Both the position numbers and the translations under genes were made by a program. Positions 48,905 to 60,896 of a stretch of DNA of 64,000 bases are shown here, piece after piece. Origin of the DNA: Caenorhabditis remanei (lineage: Eukaryota > Nematoda > Chromadorea > Rhabditida > Rhabditidae); NCBI RefSeq assembly GCF_010183535.1, contig NC_071332.1:10230001-10294000 (forward strand), read 5' to 3'. Every line of letters begins with the position of its first letter. The stretch's first letter is position 1. The notes under the pieces were generated by a model. That model made no database searches and was not told the DNA's origin. It saw only the letters and a program-made list of their open reading frames with translations.

Positions 48905-50535
48905 TCATGTGTTAATTCCCTTTGATGGACTCTTCCGTTTCTCTCTAGAAGAGTAATAAGCAGAATATCTGTTCGTTGTGGCAAGCTTTATTCTCGGTTT
49001 GGAACAACCTGAGTTCGAACACTTGTTATTCACATCCAATGAAATCAAACTTACAGAATACAGCCTTTTTGAATTCCCGGATACAGAAAATTGCAATAAC
49101 AGGTTCTAAAGATGGATAAACTGCAAGACTGCCAGCAGTGAAGTTTGCTAAATGACCAGTTTCAATTTCAAATAAAGGCATTGTGATCTCTAAACTGACA
49201 GGAATATACATCATGAATAGTGGAAGGATCGTCTGAAAAACAGTCTGGTTTTAAATAACCACAGCTGATATTTACAGTAATCGCATTTGTTGGACCAAAC
49301 CAACAAATGTAGAATTCAAAACATTACACTGTTGTTTACCTGAAACGATAGTGTGACAAAAAGTTGTCTATTCAATTCTATTGTTCTTTTGCTCATATTA
49401 TTCCCGGCATTTTTCATTTTCCAGTATATTTTCACAGCGCTAAAAACAATGATCGCAAAACATCCTCCCTGCAACTTCTTGATTTTGAAACGGGGATAAA
49501 TTCTGATAGAACGTACAATTGTGATAACACAAGCAACAAGTAACATGAGATCCCAAAATCTCCAAATCTTTTTTCCGTCGTCTCCAATAGACCAATACAT
49601 TACAGCTATAAATGGAACTGTTGTCGAATCTTCGTCATAGTATCCTCGAAGTTCGTCCCTGATAAAAATCAAATGATCCATAAAAAGTAAAGAATACGAC
49701 TCACTTTAAATACATTTGCTTTTCAATACTATTTGACATCCCGAAGAAAACGAAAGCGTACCACGCAGTGAAACAAATTAAACATGGAATGAAGATACTC
49801 AATAGTATTAATCGCTCATTGTGAGCTAGAAATGTGGGTCTGAATTTACAGAATATATTTAATTAAAAATTGATGAAGTCAAAACCTGCAAACAGCAACA
49901 TAACGGTAGCTGAATTGAGCTGCTAGGAGAGAGATAACAAGAGCAAATGAGCCACAGTAGAGACCTAAAGTTTAATTGTTGAAAGGTTCATTTTCATTTT
50001 CTTCTCATGCTTTCATTTTGATCTCTTCAATACAGATTCCGTTTCATAAATTGAATGATTCAAATATCTTGACTTTTGTTTTCAGTACCATCCTGCTTCT
50101 TTTCATTATTCACTAATGAGCTGTTCATCGTTATTATTCTTTCTATCGTGGCAAAAAAATATTTTTACTACATTTAATGTCTGACTAAAATACGAATCAA
50201 GAAAGGAACTCACAAGTAATATTATACCCGAGTAACATATTGTGCTTCAATGGACTCTCCATAAAAACAACACATGCCGGGCTTTTGATATGAATTATCT
50301 GGAAAAGAGAGTTCTCGAATTCGAGGTTCATGGAATTAAAATGATACAAACTCACCGGTTGTGTTAAAATCTCAATCCATGCATACAAAGAGAAATAAAT
50401 TGCAAAACTGAACATCACATAACGATAAGTTCCAAATAACTTTTTCGCTCTCGTCACAATTAAATAAACGAGAATTGAGTTGGTGATTTGAGCTCCCACA
50501 AATCCAGCGTATTGAATTATGTGAAGATAAAACAT
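48905..50535 (-). CDS. Str-type chemoreceptor, receptor I
   Basis: Eight exons (50535-50356, 50298-50214, 49964-49886, 49839-49705, 49658-49517, 49468-49340, 49232-49055, 49008-48905) encode 343 residues, with phases identical to receptor E. Motifs: AKKLFGTYRYVM, IHIKSPACVVFMESPLK, QFSYRYVAVC, KRTIELNRQLFVTLSFQ and YPSLEPVIAIFCIREFKK, then a basic Tyr/Ser tail. An intron between TM6-side exons (49233-49339) carries a small hairpin with CATTTGTTGG. Intact. Confidence 0.86.
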
Positions 50536-50649
50536 GTCTGGAATTCTTCTTATCAGAAATCGGAGGACGAAGAAAATTTTTTTAAATAATTTCAAGAAAA
50601 TATCTGGGATCTTCAAAAGGAAGTAGATTTCCAAAATTATTTTGTTTCA

Positions 50650-52190
50650 GAACGAAATGAGAGAAATGACAAAAGAATATGATGTTTATCATGAAGAAAA
50701 TGACGACAAAATGCTTCTGATTCAAGAATCAGTCAACTAAAAGTATACTGAAGACTTCTTCATCCATGAGCTGTTCTTCTTTATTATGACGTCTTCTGGT
50801 AAACAAAACATTTAAAGTTCATGTGCAGAACTGTGCAGAACTGAGAAAAAAAAGAGGAAATACGTGAAATATTCTTTGAAAGGAATAAAAAAGTTTCTAT
50901 AAAAACAAGAAAGAGAAAAATAATATTGAGAAGGTTCCATCGACCGGTAATAAGTTCTGAGTGAAGTTGGAGAACACATAGAGGACTGCACACTGATTGT
51001 GAGAAAAATTAAATCAAGATTGCCTAGGAACGTGATTCATAAAATTTAATTGATAAGAATGAGGGCATTTATTTTTGTTGGGGAGTAACCGAGTCACAGT
51101 GAATGACTGGATTGAAAATAAGTTATGACTGGAAATTATTTTTCGAAGTCCATGACATATTAGTGACGTTTCCAAAACATGTAACACGACAACGTTGCTT
51201 TACTTGAAGATTAATTCGAAATTCCGTTTTATATTTAAAAGTTTCTATTTGAAACTGATTTCCATTCTATTCATCTGAAAATCTATTTTTAGATGAATAA
51301 GGGTTCATTTGTATTCAACAAGTTTTGAAGATTGAAACATGAACTTGAGAACGATGAGATCAATGACTGAAACAGTTCAAAAAATCATACGAACTGAAAA
51401 TAGACTGTTCAGAAAGTTTTGGAAATTAGTTTCAAACGTCGTATTCAAACGTCGTATTAGGTCACAGAAGAAAAAATGGAAGATGGTGCAAGAGGAGCTT
51501 CAAATTGCTAGGAAACGTAAGATGAGAAGTCAAAGAAAAACCAGGAAGTTACATAGAAAAAAGATGAAGAAAGCAAAAGATCGACATTGGCTAAAGTTTC
51601 GGGAATTGAAGTACAAGTTCGTGTTTTGTACTCGAGTAATAATGCGGCCGCCAATCTTGTGTGTTTCACCTGGTATCTATCGTGTAAGGTCTTTGCTTCT
51701 TACTTTCGAAACTTCTTTTAAAGCAAGAAACAAGAAAAGGAAATACAGTAAATGAAGGAAGTTCACGTTTTTAAGGATAACGGACACGGACATATTGAAC
51801 TCTCAACTCTTAATTTTCACGTACCTTGCGTGCGTATTCAAAATAAAATAAAATAAATAAAATAAATAGACTGTTCAGAAAGTTTTGAAAATTAGTTTCT
51901 TATGTGTTATACCAAATTACCCTTATGATTCGACCAACAAGTTCAAGTGGGAAGTTTTTTGACACGGAAATGACATAAGTTTAGAAAATCCAATCAGGTA
52001 CAAATCATGAAACGATTAAAAGGAAACCTTTTCAAATAGGTTTTCCAACATTTAGATAATGTTCTGCTTCTCATTTCAAGTCAAAGAATGTTATGTCTGT
52101 CTGTTAGTCACAGAGAATGAGAATAAAACCATTCATTGAAAACAAAAAAAAAGAGATTGAAAGTCTCCACCCACATAAAAGTTCGTTACA
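50650..52190. other. Intergenic; one unsupported basic frame
   Basis: An open frame at 51339-51755 (+) would encode 138 very Lys/Arg-rich residues without intron or family resemblance; I treat it as unproven. AATAAAATAAA repeats lie near 51845-51870. No transposon ends were found. Confidence 0.35.
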
Positions 52191-52204
52191 AAAATTTGAT
52201 TTAT

Positions 52205-53624
52205 TCAAAGAATCGCATTAGCACTAGATGAGTGAATACCGGATACAGGCGTTGAAAATGTAGTTCGAGATGCCACTTTTCGTTTACTACGACCTGAATT
52301 AACAATACATCATTTTAAGTAACTTTTATCTCTTCAACTCACATAAAAGTACATTCTTGAATTCTTTGATGCACATCATGGGTATCAATGGTTCCAGAAA
52401 TGGATAGATAGCTAGACTTGCGGCAGTGAAATTGGCTATTCGTCCAGTTTTTATTTCGAAAATTGGGAGAGAAGTGGCCAGTCCAACAGGGATATACATC
52501 ATAAACAAAGGAAGAATAGTCTGAAATAAAATCGAGTAAAGGATCTATTTCGTTTTACGAACACCTAACTGAAAATGATATCTGAGATGCGGTCAATTTC
52601 CGTTTTTTCAGAAGAAATAATGTCTAGAACAAGTGTTTACCTGTATAGTCAACGTGATAAATAGCTGTCTATTCAATTCCATAGTTCGTTCACTCATATG
52701 ACAACTAGTATCTTTCATTTTCTTGTAGATCCTAGAAGCACAATAGACAATCGTCATAAAACATCCGCCCTTAAAAACAAATACATGAAAAACGTAACTA
52801 GAGAATAACCCCTACAATTGTTGCAACACAAGCTAACAAAAGAGCAATATCACACAACTTCCACTTCTTTTGTCCATTTTGATCCACTGACCAGTACATA
52901 ACTGCGATGAACGCAACTCTTTCAGAGTCTTCATTGTAGATTTCAGAAAGTTCATTCCTGAAAATTGGAGTTGAGAATTTAAATAAAACAAGATATTACT
53001 CATACTTCATGTACAATTGCTTCTCGACGGTGTTCGCCATTCCATAATAAACGAATTCAAACCAAGCGACGAAGCACAAAAAACAAGGAACAAAGAGGTA
53101 AAACAGAAGACGTTCTTCCCCATGGGAGAGCAAGTGAGGCCTTCAAAAATTGTGAGTTAGGAAAAATCGGTTACGAGACAAATAGAAAATGAATTGAGAG
53201 ATCAACTTGTTTTTATTAAAATTCTGAACTCACTTGCAAACTGCCAGAAATCTGTAGAAAAATTGAGCAGAAAGGAGTGATATAACCAATGCGAAGCAGG
53301 CACAGTAGAGACCTAAAACTTAAAAGTATATGACGTTTCTGAAATTTCGTTTCACTTACATGTGATAACAAACCCAAGTGATTTATAATACTTTAATGAA
53401 CTATCCATAAAAACTATACAAACTGGACTTTTGATATGAATAACTGGTTGAGTCAAAACTTCAATCCAAGAATAAAACAAAAAGAAAAAAGCGAATCCCA
53501 ACATTACAAAACGATACATTCCGAAGAGTTTTCGTGCTTTTGTTAAAATTAGATAAATTAACAAAGAATTTGCAAGTTGTGAAGAAATGAAACCAAAATA
53601 CTGAATGATATGAAGATAGAGCAT
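52205..53624 (-). CDS. Str-type chemoreceptor, receptor J
   Basis: Seven exons (53624-53360, 53312-53234, 53140-53006, 52957-52816, 52769-52641, 52520-52343, 52293-52205) encode 338 residues. Exons 1 and 2 of the E/I plan are fused through loss of the intron after TM2 (TQPVIHIKSPVCIVF reads through). Motifs: ARKLFGMYRFVM, QFFYRFLAVC, RTMELNRQLFITLTIQ, YPFLEPLIPMMCIKEFK. Two acceptors are weak (TTGAAG and TTTAAG) but the phases require them. Intact. Confidence 0.84.
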
Positions 53625-54014
53625 TCGGAAGAAGTTAGTCTCTCTTGTTATTGAAGTTCAGCCGTTTAGTTTTATAGCAAAAGAAGTTGATCCACGTGTT
53701 TTCTTCAGCAAGGACTGGCATTCAAAAGAAATTGAAGCTACATTCAGAGCAGACAGAAGAAATATGAATCATTTAGGATGTTATTGTGAGATGAAGAACA
53801 AAAGGTAAATATGATCTAACAGGCTTTTCAGACAGTGCACAAAGTCCTTGTAGAACTGACGACATCTATAAGATTTTGAGGGGATTAACCAACTTCCGGA
53901 ATTCCTTATGCAGTTTTCCGATTAACCTACAGTTACTTTTCAATTTCGTAATAGTCTCCTACACTCCGTGGCTGTAAAAAAGAAGAACGCGTAATATCGT
54001 ACAGAAGAGTATAC

Positions 54015-54450
54015 CAAAGCTGTGCGGAATTCCTTCTTACTTCTTCCTTCTTCCGGGCATTTTTTCACTACCTTCTTCCTTCTTCCTTCTTCCTTTTTGA
54101 AAATTTTCGTTCCTTCTTCCTTCTTCCCTCTTCCTTTTATGAAATTTTACTTCCAACGTCTTTTTCATAATATATTTGAAATTTTAAATACTAATTTTTG
54201 AATCGCCACCAATTTACGATGCTCCGATCAATTAACGATGCTCCGACGCGTGTTGTTTGTATGTTCCTAAACAAGCTGACAAGTTTCGACATCCGTTCTG
54301 AAAAAATTATTTCCGACTTCTGAACTTTTTTCACTTCCTTCTTCCCTTTTGAAAATTTTATTCCTTCTTCCTTCTTCCGTCTTCCTTTTTGAAAATGTTA
54401 TTCCTTCTTCCTTCTTCCTTTTTTGAAAATTTTACTTCCGCACAGCTCTG
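54015..54450. mobile_element. hAT-type MITE rich in CTTCTTCC
   Basis: CAAAGCTGTGCGGAA and TTCCGCACAGCTCTG are inverted ends. GAGTATAC is duplicated exactly at 54007-54014 and 54451-54458. Both halves contain CTTCCTTCTTCC pyrimidine repeats. 436 bp, non-coding; it lies at the edge of the inverted duplication. Confidence 0.85.
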
Positions 54451-54675
54451 GAGTATACCTTTTCGCACAATCAAAAGGTTATCCGCTATATTCAATTTTA
54501 TTTCGTTGACTTAATCGCACAAGTATACTGTATATCGCAGTGCGCACTCATAAATGCACCGACAAAGGAACGGAGTGGTATACTTTTTCAAAGAACAATA
54601 TTGTTTCTCAGGCTCCGCCTACATACAATAAAACTATCTGAACCAATAGGCCAGGATCGTCATTATCTTCCATTG

Positions 54676-55387
54676 TCGTTACAATTAACAATTCAATCTC
54701 TTCTCTTCTTATATTTCTTCTCCTCATCCCGATCTGTTCTTCAACTAGAATGGTATGGATTCGCATATCATCAAGTGTTAATGTGGTAGCCCGTGTTGAA
54801 TTCATTGATCGAGAAAATTCGTCAAGATATGGAATTTCTTTTGACACTCAACTCCACTCTCATCATAAAGAGTTTGTTATTCCGATGCCATCTCCATCTT
54901 CTAATTCCTCCATTCCAATTCCCAACTACCGTATTCAAACGAAGAAGTCAATTACTGGAAATAATTTCGGGAAAAAGTACGAAAATATATTACCACTTCT
55001 TGTCAATGAGACATGGATTCATAAAACATTGAAAGATGAGAACAATATCTTCATTCATGTGTCCATTCGTTCTGAATGTCTCCCGAATTACTATGGATCC
55101 ATCTGCCAATATTATTGTAGTCCCGGAGAGAAGTTCCCAATAAAGGATTGCAGAGAGAAGAATTGCCAGAATTGTGAGTTTTCATTTGTACAGTTTTCAT
55201 TTGTACGGATAGCCGTTGCAGCTCGAAATCCTGTCGAATCGCTTATGCTACTTTCATAATTTCCCTCACTCTTTGTGTTGTTTTTATTTTTGCAAGCTAC
55301 GTTTTAAAAGCTGCAACCTCCATACGAAACGGAGGGGAACCGATGAAATTTTCGGTTGTTCCCGAGCTGAATTTGTCGGAAAAATAA
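54676..55387 (+). pseudogene. DSL-ligand copy, start lost and EGF exon deleted
   Basis: The frame from about 54700 matches the first exon of the gene at 10673-11476 at nearly every codon, up to CREKNCQN. Three lesions are visible. The start ATG is ATT at 54676. The EGF exon and its acceptor are deleted: the duplicated GTTTTCATTTGTAC runs directly into the sequence just before the membrane segment. A small deletion follows (CTACTTTC against CTACTGGCTACTTTC), which shifts the frame. The membrane segment and tail are still recognisable out of frame. Confidence 0.85.
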
Positions 55388-55800
55388 AAATGAATAACAG
55401 GAAATCATCATATTTTGAAACCTTCTGTGCTACTTTCACTCAATTGTAAAGAATAATTTGATTCTATGTTTTATTAATCCAGTCCCTTGATCAAAATTTT
55501 CATTGTTCTTGATATTTAAAAGCAAGATAAACACAGTAACAGATTTACAGAAAATAAAAGGCGCATTCTCTCTCTTGATCATTGGGTCTCACCACGAAAA
55601 GAGACCTCCCAGTAGAAAACGTGGAGACCACCCATGGAGATTACTGTAAACCACCCTGGTGGAAGTTTCGACTGCTCAAACTTATTTGTAGCCCATTCTT
55701 CCCATAATTATTCTAATAAAAAACGAAAGCTGAAACTTGTATTACTTCGAAATCTCCCCCTCTCGAATTTATTCGAAATTATTTAATTTTCCAGCTGAAA

Positions 55801-57772
55801 ATGCCAAAGGGTGGAGCTTCTTCCTTGATTCCCGTGGACGCTGGTCTACGGGGCGACCTCGATTCGTTTCTGAGAGCGTTCTTGGATTTGAAGTCTCAGA
55901 GGTTAGTTTGAAATTATATTTTCCACTTGAATTTCATTCCAAATTCATTATTTTCAGATTCTCGGACTACAAAAAGCTCTTCCAGCATCGTAAAATGATC
56001 AATCTACATAACGGAAGAAGCGAAAGTGCTGAAATCATCGAGGTAAACAACTAAAAACTTCAACCATTTCACATATTTCATTATCTATTTTCTATTGAAT
56101 CCGAACTCATCAATTTCAGTTCAACGAGCAACTTCTCGTCCACTGTTTACCGTATATGGAAGAGAATGTGTGTATTGGAACTCCAAGAAGTCTAGAAGAA
56201 CGTCTATTCGGTCTCTATTCTATCTACACATTTTTCTATACTCAACAAGTTGAACACGTTGTCAAAATTCGAGTCGATCCAGATACCGCCCGAAACTTCC
56301 GTCGATTCACTGAATTTCTTCTGGAGAACAACATACTTGATGCTTATATGGCATGTCTGAAGCTTCTCGAAGACAAAGCTTTCAAACATGTTGCATTCGT
56401 ACCAGTTGTTAGTTTTATTTTTCCAGATTCCCTAATTAATTTTTTTTTCAGTTCGATCCATCTCTCTTCAAACGATTTGGTGCAAACGATCAAATAGATA
56501 GATCGGAAGCACTTGTGAATGTCAACGATCCACTTGTAAGAGTCAGAATTCTTCACAATTCGGATGTGTTCAAAAAGCTTAGATTAATTCACAACGAATA
56601 CAACAGATTGAAAAAATCAGCTGGTGTTGATCTGGGAGGAATTTCAATGAACAATGTTCAAGACACCTGCAAACACATTTTGGAGAACTATTCACAAACA
56701 ATTAAGGAAGAAAAAGTTCCGTTGGTAAGTGAGAAGACTTCAAAGTTAATAGAAAACAGAAAATTTCCAGATAGCAACTGTTTCACCCTCTTCTGACAAA
56801 GCAAAAGTGTCTCGTTCGCAAATTAGAGAAAAGGCGTACAACTCTGAACTGAGTCTTTCAAGATTCAGAAGACACTACACCACTGACAATATAAGAATCA
56901 AAAAGGAGAGATTCGAGTACGATTCGAAGGAAGAGAAAAACATTAGAGCAAGTCCAAAGAAACATCAGAAAAGAGTCTTCAAAACTGAATTGATGGAATA
57001 CAAAAAAGCTTCCCAAACCAAACAAGAAACAACAGACAATACTCCTCCGAAGCCATCGAAAGCGGAGTGTATAACTATCAAAGAGGGGATGTCAGATTCA
57101 GTTGAGATGAATGTGGAATCTCATCCCTTGAAAGGTATTCTGAAGACGTCGCGGATAACAAGGAAGAGCAATGGTCTGAGAGTCACAATCGAAGAAGAAC
57201 CAAAATATGAAAGTTATAAAAGAGAAGGGACTCCATTTTTCTATTCTTCGGAAACCGAAAAGAACAACAGGGAGCCAGCTCAAAAGAAGGTGAGAAAATC
57301 AATTAAAACTGAGACACCAGTCGAAATTAATCAGGAAATGACAGGGGAAAACACAAATGTAAATTTAGATTTTAGAGAGAATTCCTTATTCAATTTCACT
57401 ATCTTTTTCCAGGATTCCATTACAAAGGAGACTTCCATCGCTGCTTCTGTTGATCCGACTCCAATAAATCCTATCCTATCTGCTCCAGAAACTAAGAAAG
57501 CTTCAGAAATTGAACCGATTCACGATCATTTGAATCATCTGGAGGAAACGATGTCGACACCTGGATTGCAGAGTTGTGTTGTCGACAACGATTATGAATG
57601 TGCGAATGAAGAGATTCACGATTGTATGTTATTTTTAACCATTTTTAAAACGTTCATGATCGACACAATTTATTCAGGTTTCAATAATTCCAACGACACC
57701 CATTTCTTCGACGAAGAAATTGAGCTCCTCTCGGATGATGAAAAAAATGTATCCATTAGTTTCGATTTTTAA
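55801..57772 (+). CDS. snpc-1: SNAPc subunit 1, copy 2
   Basis: Seven exons (55801-55901, 55958-56042, 56120-56407, 56452-56724, 56771-57358, 57413-57623, 57678-57772) encode 546 residues. The first four exons have the same lengths as copy 1 and differ by only about half a dozen residues over 249 (for example GHVV to EHVV, NFHRF to NFRRF, KLGL to KLRL). From the fifth exon on, the tail differs much more, with indels, yet stays open and keeps the end EIELLSDDE. The trans-splice-like acceptor TTTTCCAG before the ATG is kept. Nothing suggests decay, so this is probably a functional paralog of the snRNA/piRNA promoter-binding complex subunit. The last two introns (54 nt) are inferred. Confidence 0.87.
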
Positions 57773-57789
57773 TTCAATTTTTAATTTTC

Positions 57790-58300
57790 TTGTATAATTG
57801 CACCGATTTTCCAGGTTTTGTGTTCAAGTATATCATGTATTATAAGTACAAAGAAGTTGAACAATTGAAAATCTCAAATGTGTCAGAAACGTCAACGACA
57901 AATTCAAAGTGTAGGCGTCATAACCCTATTTCTGTAGTATTCTGAAAACAATTTTTTGAAAAACGTTTGTTTGATTGGGAGTTCACCTGAATATTTGTAC
58001 TTGAAGTTTTATTTTAGAGTGACAATTCTCTCAGAAATGAGAAGAAGTGTCTCCTCATTAAATTTTTATTTTCAGAATATTCTTAGAAAATGTTCGTCAC
58101 TCTTATATTCGGGTACGTAGGTATTTCGTCTTGTGATGCTTAATCTGATCCTTATCCTTTCCCAAATATATGTTTATAAGTTTTGGAATCCTGAGCCATG
58201 CAATTAAATTTATATAAAGTTTGATTTCTTCATTTTTGTTTTCTACATTTTCTGAAAATATCTCTCCGCTCCCTATAATTTTTTCCCACTCAGAAAGTTG
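57790..58300. other. Intergenic, nothing recognised
   Basis: A/T-rich DNA downstream of SNAPC1 copy 2 without repeats or coding signal. Confidence 0.3.
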
Positions 58301-58308
58301 GAATTCTG

Positions 58309-59115
58309 ATGAACAGATCGAATTTTTCAAATGCTTTTTGTCCAATTTTCGTGGTCATTCGAAATTTCGAAAACCGCGTAATTCACACGAATTCACTTTT
58401 CGGCAGACCACATTTTGTAGTTCCTCAATGTGAAAAACATAGATCATTTCCGAGAAAAAAGATTCCGCTTTCTGCAAAATTGAGACACGAATTCTCATCT
58501 AACCCTTCCAGAATTTCTTTTATTTGTTCACCCTCCGGCTATAATTCAAAGTATTTTCCTTTTTATAGACCACTTCAAGTTGGAAAAACGAATAAGATTT
58601 TGGTAAGTTTCATGTTTCGGAGATCTTTTTTTTTGTTGTTGAAACTTTTTTTTAATTTGGAATCTTTATGAACAACAACCATTTGCAGAAAGGGTTGTTT
58701 GACGACACGTTTCAGAATTCTCTGTATGTTAGGTGTTCTGTCTGTGAGGACGTGTTTTACTGTAGTTATTTCCAAGAAATTACTTTCTGATGAATTTTTT
58801 TGAATTTCAGAAGTTGGTAATAAAAAATGGCACAGTGAAATAGAATTTTGTCTTTCTAGAGAAAACCCGGAAAACTGTTTCTTTTGCATAGAATACAAGA
58901 CAAAACACGAAGTTGCACAAGATGCGTCGAAGCAAGTAAATTTTAAGCATTCAACTGAAACGTATCTTATATTATCTAGACTTACATTCTTACTTCCTCA
59001 ACTATTCGAACAAAAACTGACTTCAGCTTCTAAGGAACTAGAGAACTATGTTTTCGATTACGGTCAGTTTTTTAAACCCTGTGTGATGATCCCAGGCATA
59101 TACGCCCAGCTATAA
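58309..59115 (+). CDS. Possible unknown gene, model incomplete
   Basis: An open exon may run 58309-58602 and end at the donor TTG/GTAAGT. An acceptor TTTGCAG near 58689 would join KGLFDDTFQNSLY in phase. A third stretch from about 58812, after TTTCAG, is open for about 100 codons (NKKWHSEIEFCLSRENPENC through to the stop near 59115). I cannot find a donor that joins the second and third parts in frame, so this may be a decaying gene or a model with a wrong border. I recognise no family. Confidence 0.3.
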
Positions 59116-59119
59116 AGGG

Positions 59120-60890
59120 GTTGTCAATGCAATCACTTTCTATTCCTATTGGTCTTGGTTTGATATCAAACCCGTTTTCTCGAAGTTATGAGATAGTTCA
59201 TTGAACAGTCACACTAGTTGAACTTTCCAGTCTACCTAAGATTCTTCGTCATTCTTTGAAAACTCCTTAGCTTAATCACTGACCATTTGTCAACTTAATC
59301 CGGCTCAGTGAGCATTCGATCTTACGTCATTTTGCTTCCTTTTCCTGTAAAACTGAACAAGATTTATTTTTGTTAAAAGGTTCCCTACCAAGAAAACAAT
59401 AACTCTGGTTTTGTCTCGTTTTGTGTTCTCGCTGAACCGGATGGAACAGCTGGAAATGAGAAAATGAAAATGTTGCGAGTGAGACGAAAACAAAAATGGC
59501 AATGAGTAGGAGTTTCCAGTGAGATGGTTGTACGTCATGTGGAATAAACGAGATGGGTGACATGACATCTATGCCCAGCAACAGAAAAGTTCCCAAAGAA
59601 TCAGACTGTTCCGTTCAAAGTCTAATTTTTCTGTTCCCAAATCATCCTACGCCCTTAATCTGATTGGGAAAAATGATTCCAAAATGTGAAAAACAACTAT
59701 TAGGCAAAATTAATACGAACAATATTGTTTGGTGTGATCTATTTATCTTTCTATCAAAACAGCCTGACATGAATGAAGACTTCAACTGTGAATCTTTGGT
59801 TTCAGTATACAGAGCAGTCAATAACCATTCATATAAATTGAACACATCGGCTGATTCCAAAAATCAAGCAGTTTCAAATGAAAATTCTTCTCTCAAATTT
59901 TTAATCCATCTCTCTGCACATATCACTTTGTAGTTTCCCCATCGACGTTTATCACATCAAGTTCCAGTGAAAAATTGAGTTATACACTGCTCAATTTCCG
60001 ACTGAAGCTTTTTTTAGACTTACAAATTTTTAAATGTTTCTTGAGACAAGCAGCAGGTGCTTTGTTTGCGTAGAATTCTGCTTTGAATTGTGATTTTTTT
60101 CATCTTTGAGAAAAGAGAAATGTTTCATTCTCCAGAAATGTTTAATCAAAAATCAGTCTGCTCCCACAGTTAAAATAGTTCGTGTGAGTTTGTTATCTAG
60201 ATTTCAAAAAATTGAAAGTAAACTCACCTTCGAGCTCTTCCTCAAACCGTGTATAGGTATTCAGAAAAATAGTTTTTTTAGGAGGAAATAGACCTGGAGT
60301 GCTTGAAAACCCATATATTCCTCTAGAGCTCGTAAAGAACTCATGAATAACAAAAGTTTGACATCATTTGTGAGTTCCAAGTAAATATGTTCTAGTTGCC
60401 TTGACTCCTGAAAATTACTCGTGAAATCAAATGCCTATATTTTTCACCCAATAACTGGAACTAATGGAACACTATTTCTCCCAATTGCAGATATTCTAGA
60501 ACCTTAACTGAAAATGCATATAAAACCGAGTTTTTTCTTGGTCTCTATAGGACAACTCATCTATTAATTGAGATTCTAAATATTCGATTACATTAAACTT
60601 TTTCTGAAGGAGAGAATGCACATTTTTCTTCTGTTCAAAAGGTGATATTTTGTTCTTTTACATGAAAATATATCACGCGATTTGTGATTTTTTACTTAGA
60701 AATTACGAGGTAAAATGTGTGAAATTCCTGAAAAGTCACACGAAACTTCTATGGGAAACCAAGAAAATCACATCCTTGTTCAACTACATCTCATTATCAA
60801 TGAACATTTTCTTTCTGTTCAGACAGATCAAATCTAGTCTAGTTCCTCCCAAACCTTCTAATATTGTTCCCTTAATATCTTTATCATAAC
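59120..60890. other. Intergenic; small unsupported frames
   Basis: A minus-strand frame at 59390-59560 would give a short protein with one hydrophobic segment (LLLIAIFVFVSLATFSF), and a plus-strand frame lies at 59664-59933. Neither has support from splicing or family. The remainder probably includes the promoter of receptor K. Confidence 0.3.
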
Positions 60891-60896
60891 TTGCAG

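Larger units (their letters stand above)
54640..57772 (+). repeat. Inverted segmental duplication of 8286-11510
   Basis: The block reproduces, as reverse complement, the DSL gene, the spacer and SNAPC1 of the left part. Similarity begins around TCATTATCTTCCATTGTCG (about 54660, matching 11505) and ends at the SNAPC1 stop codon region; sequence beyond each end is unrelated. The two copies are 43 kb apart. Confidence 0.9.

Noticed and set aside
51339..51755. 138-codon Lys/Arg-rich open frame
   Set aside because: No intron, no family and composition typical of a chance frame in purine-rich DNA; kept only as a remark.
54007..54450. CTTCTTCC stretch as a CRISPR-like or satellite array
   Set aside because: The repeats are irregular and lie inside a MITE defined by inverted ends and an 8-bp duplication; CRISPR arrays are not found in nematodes.
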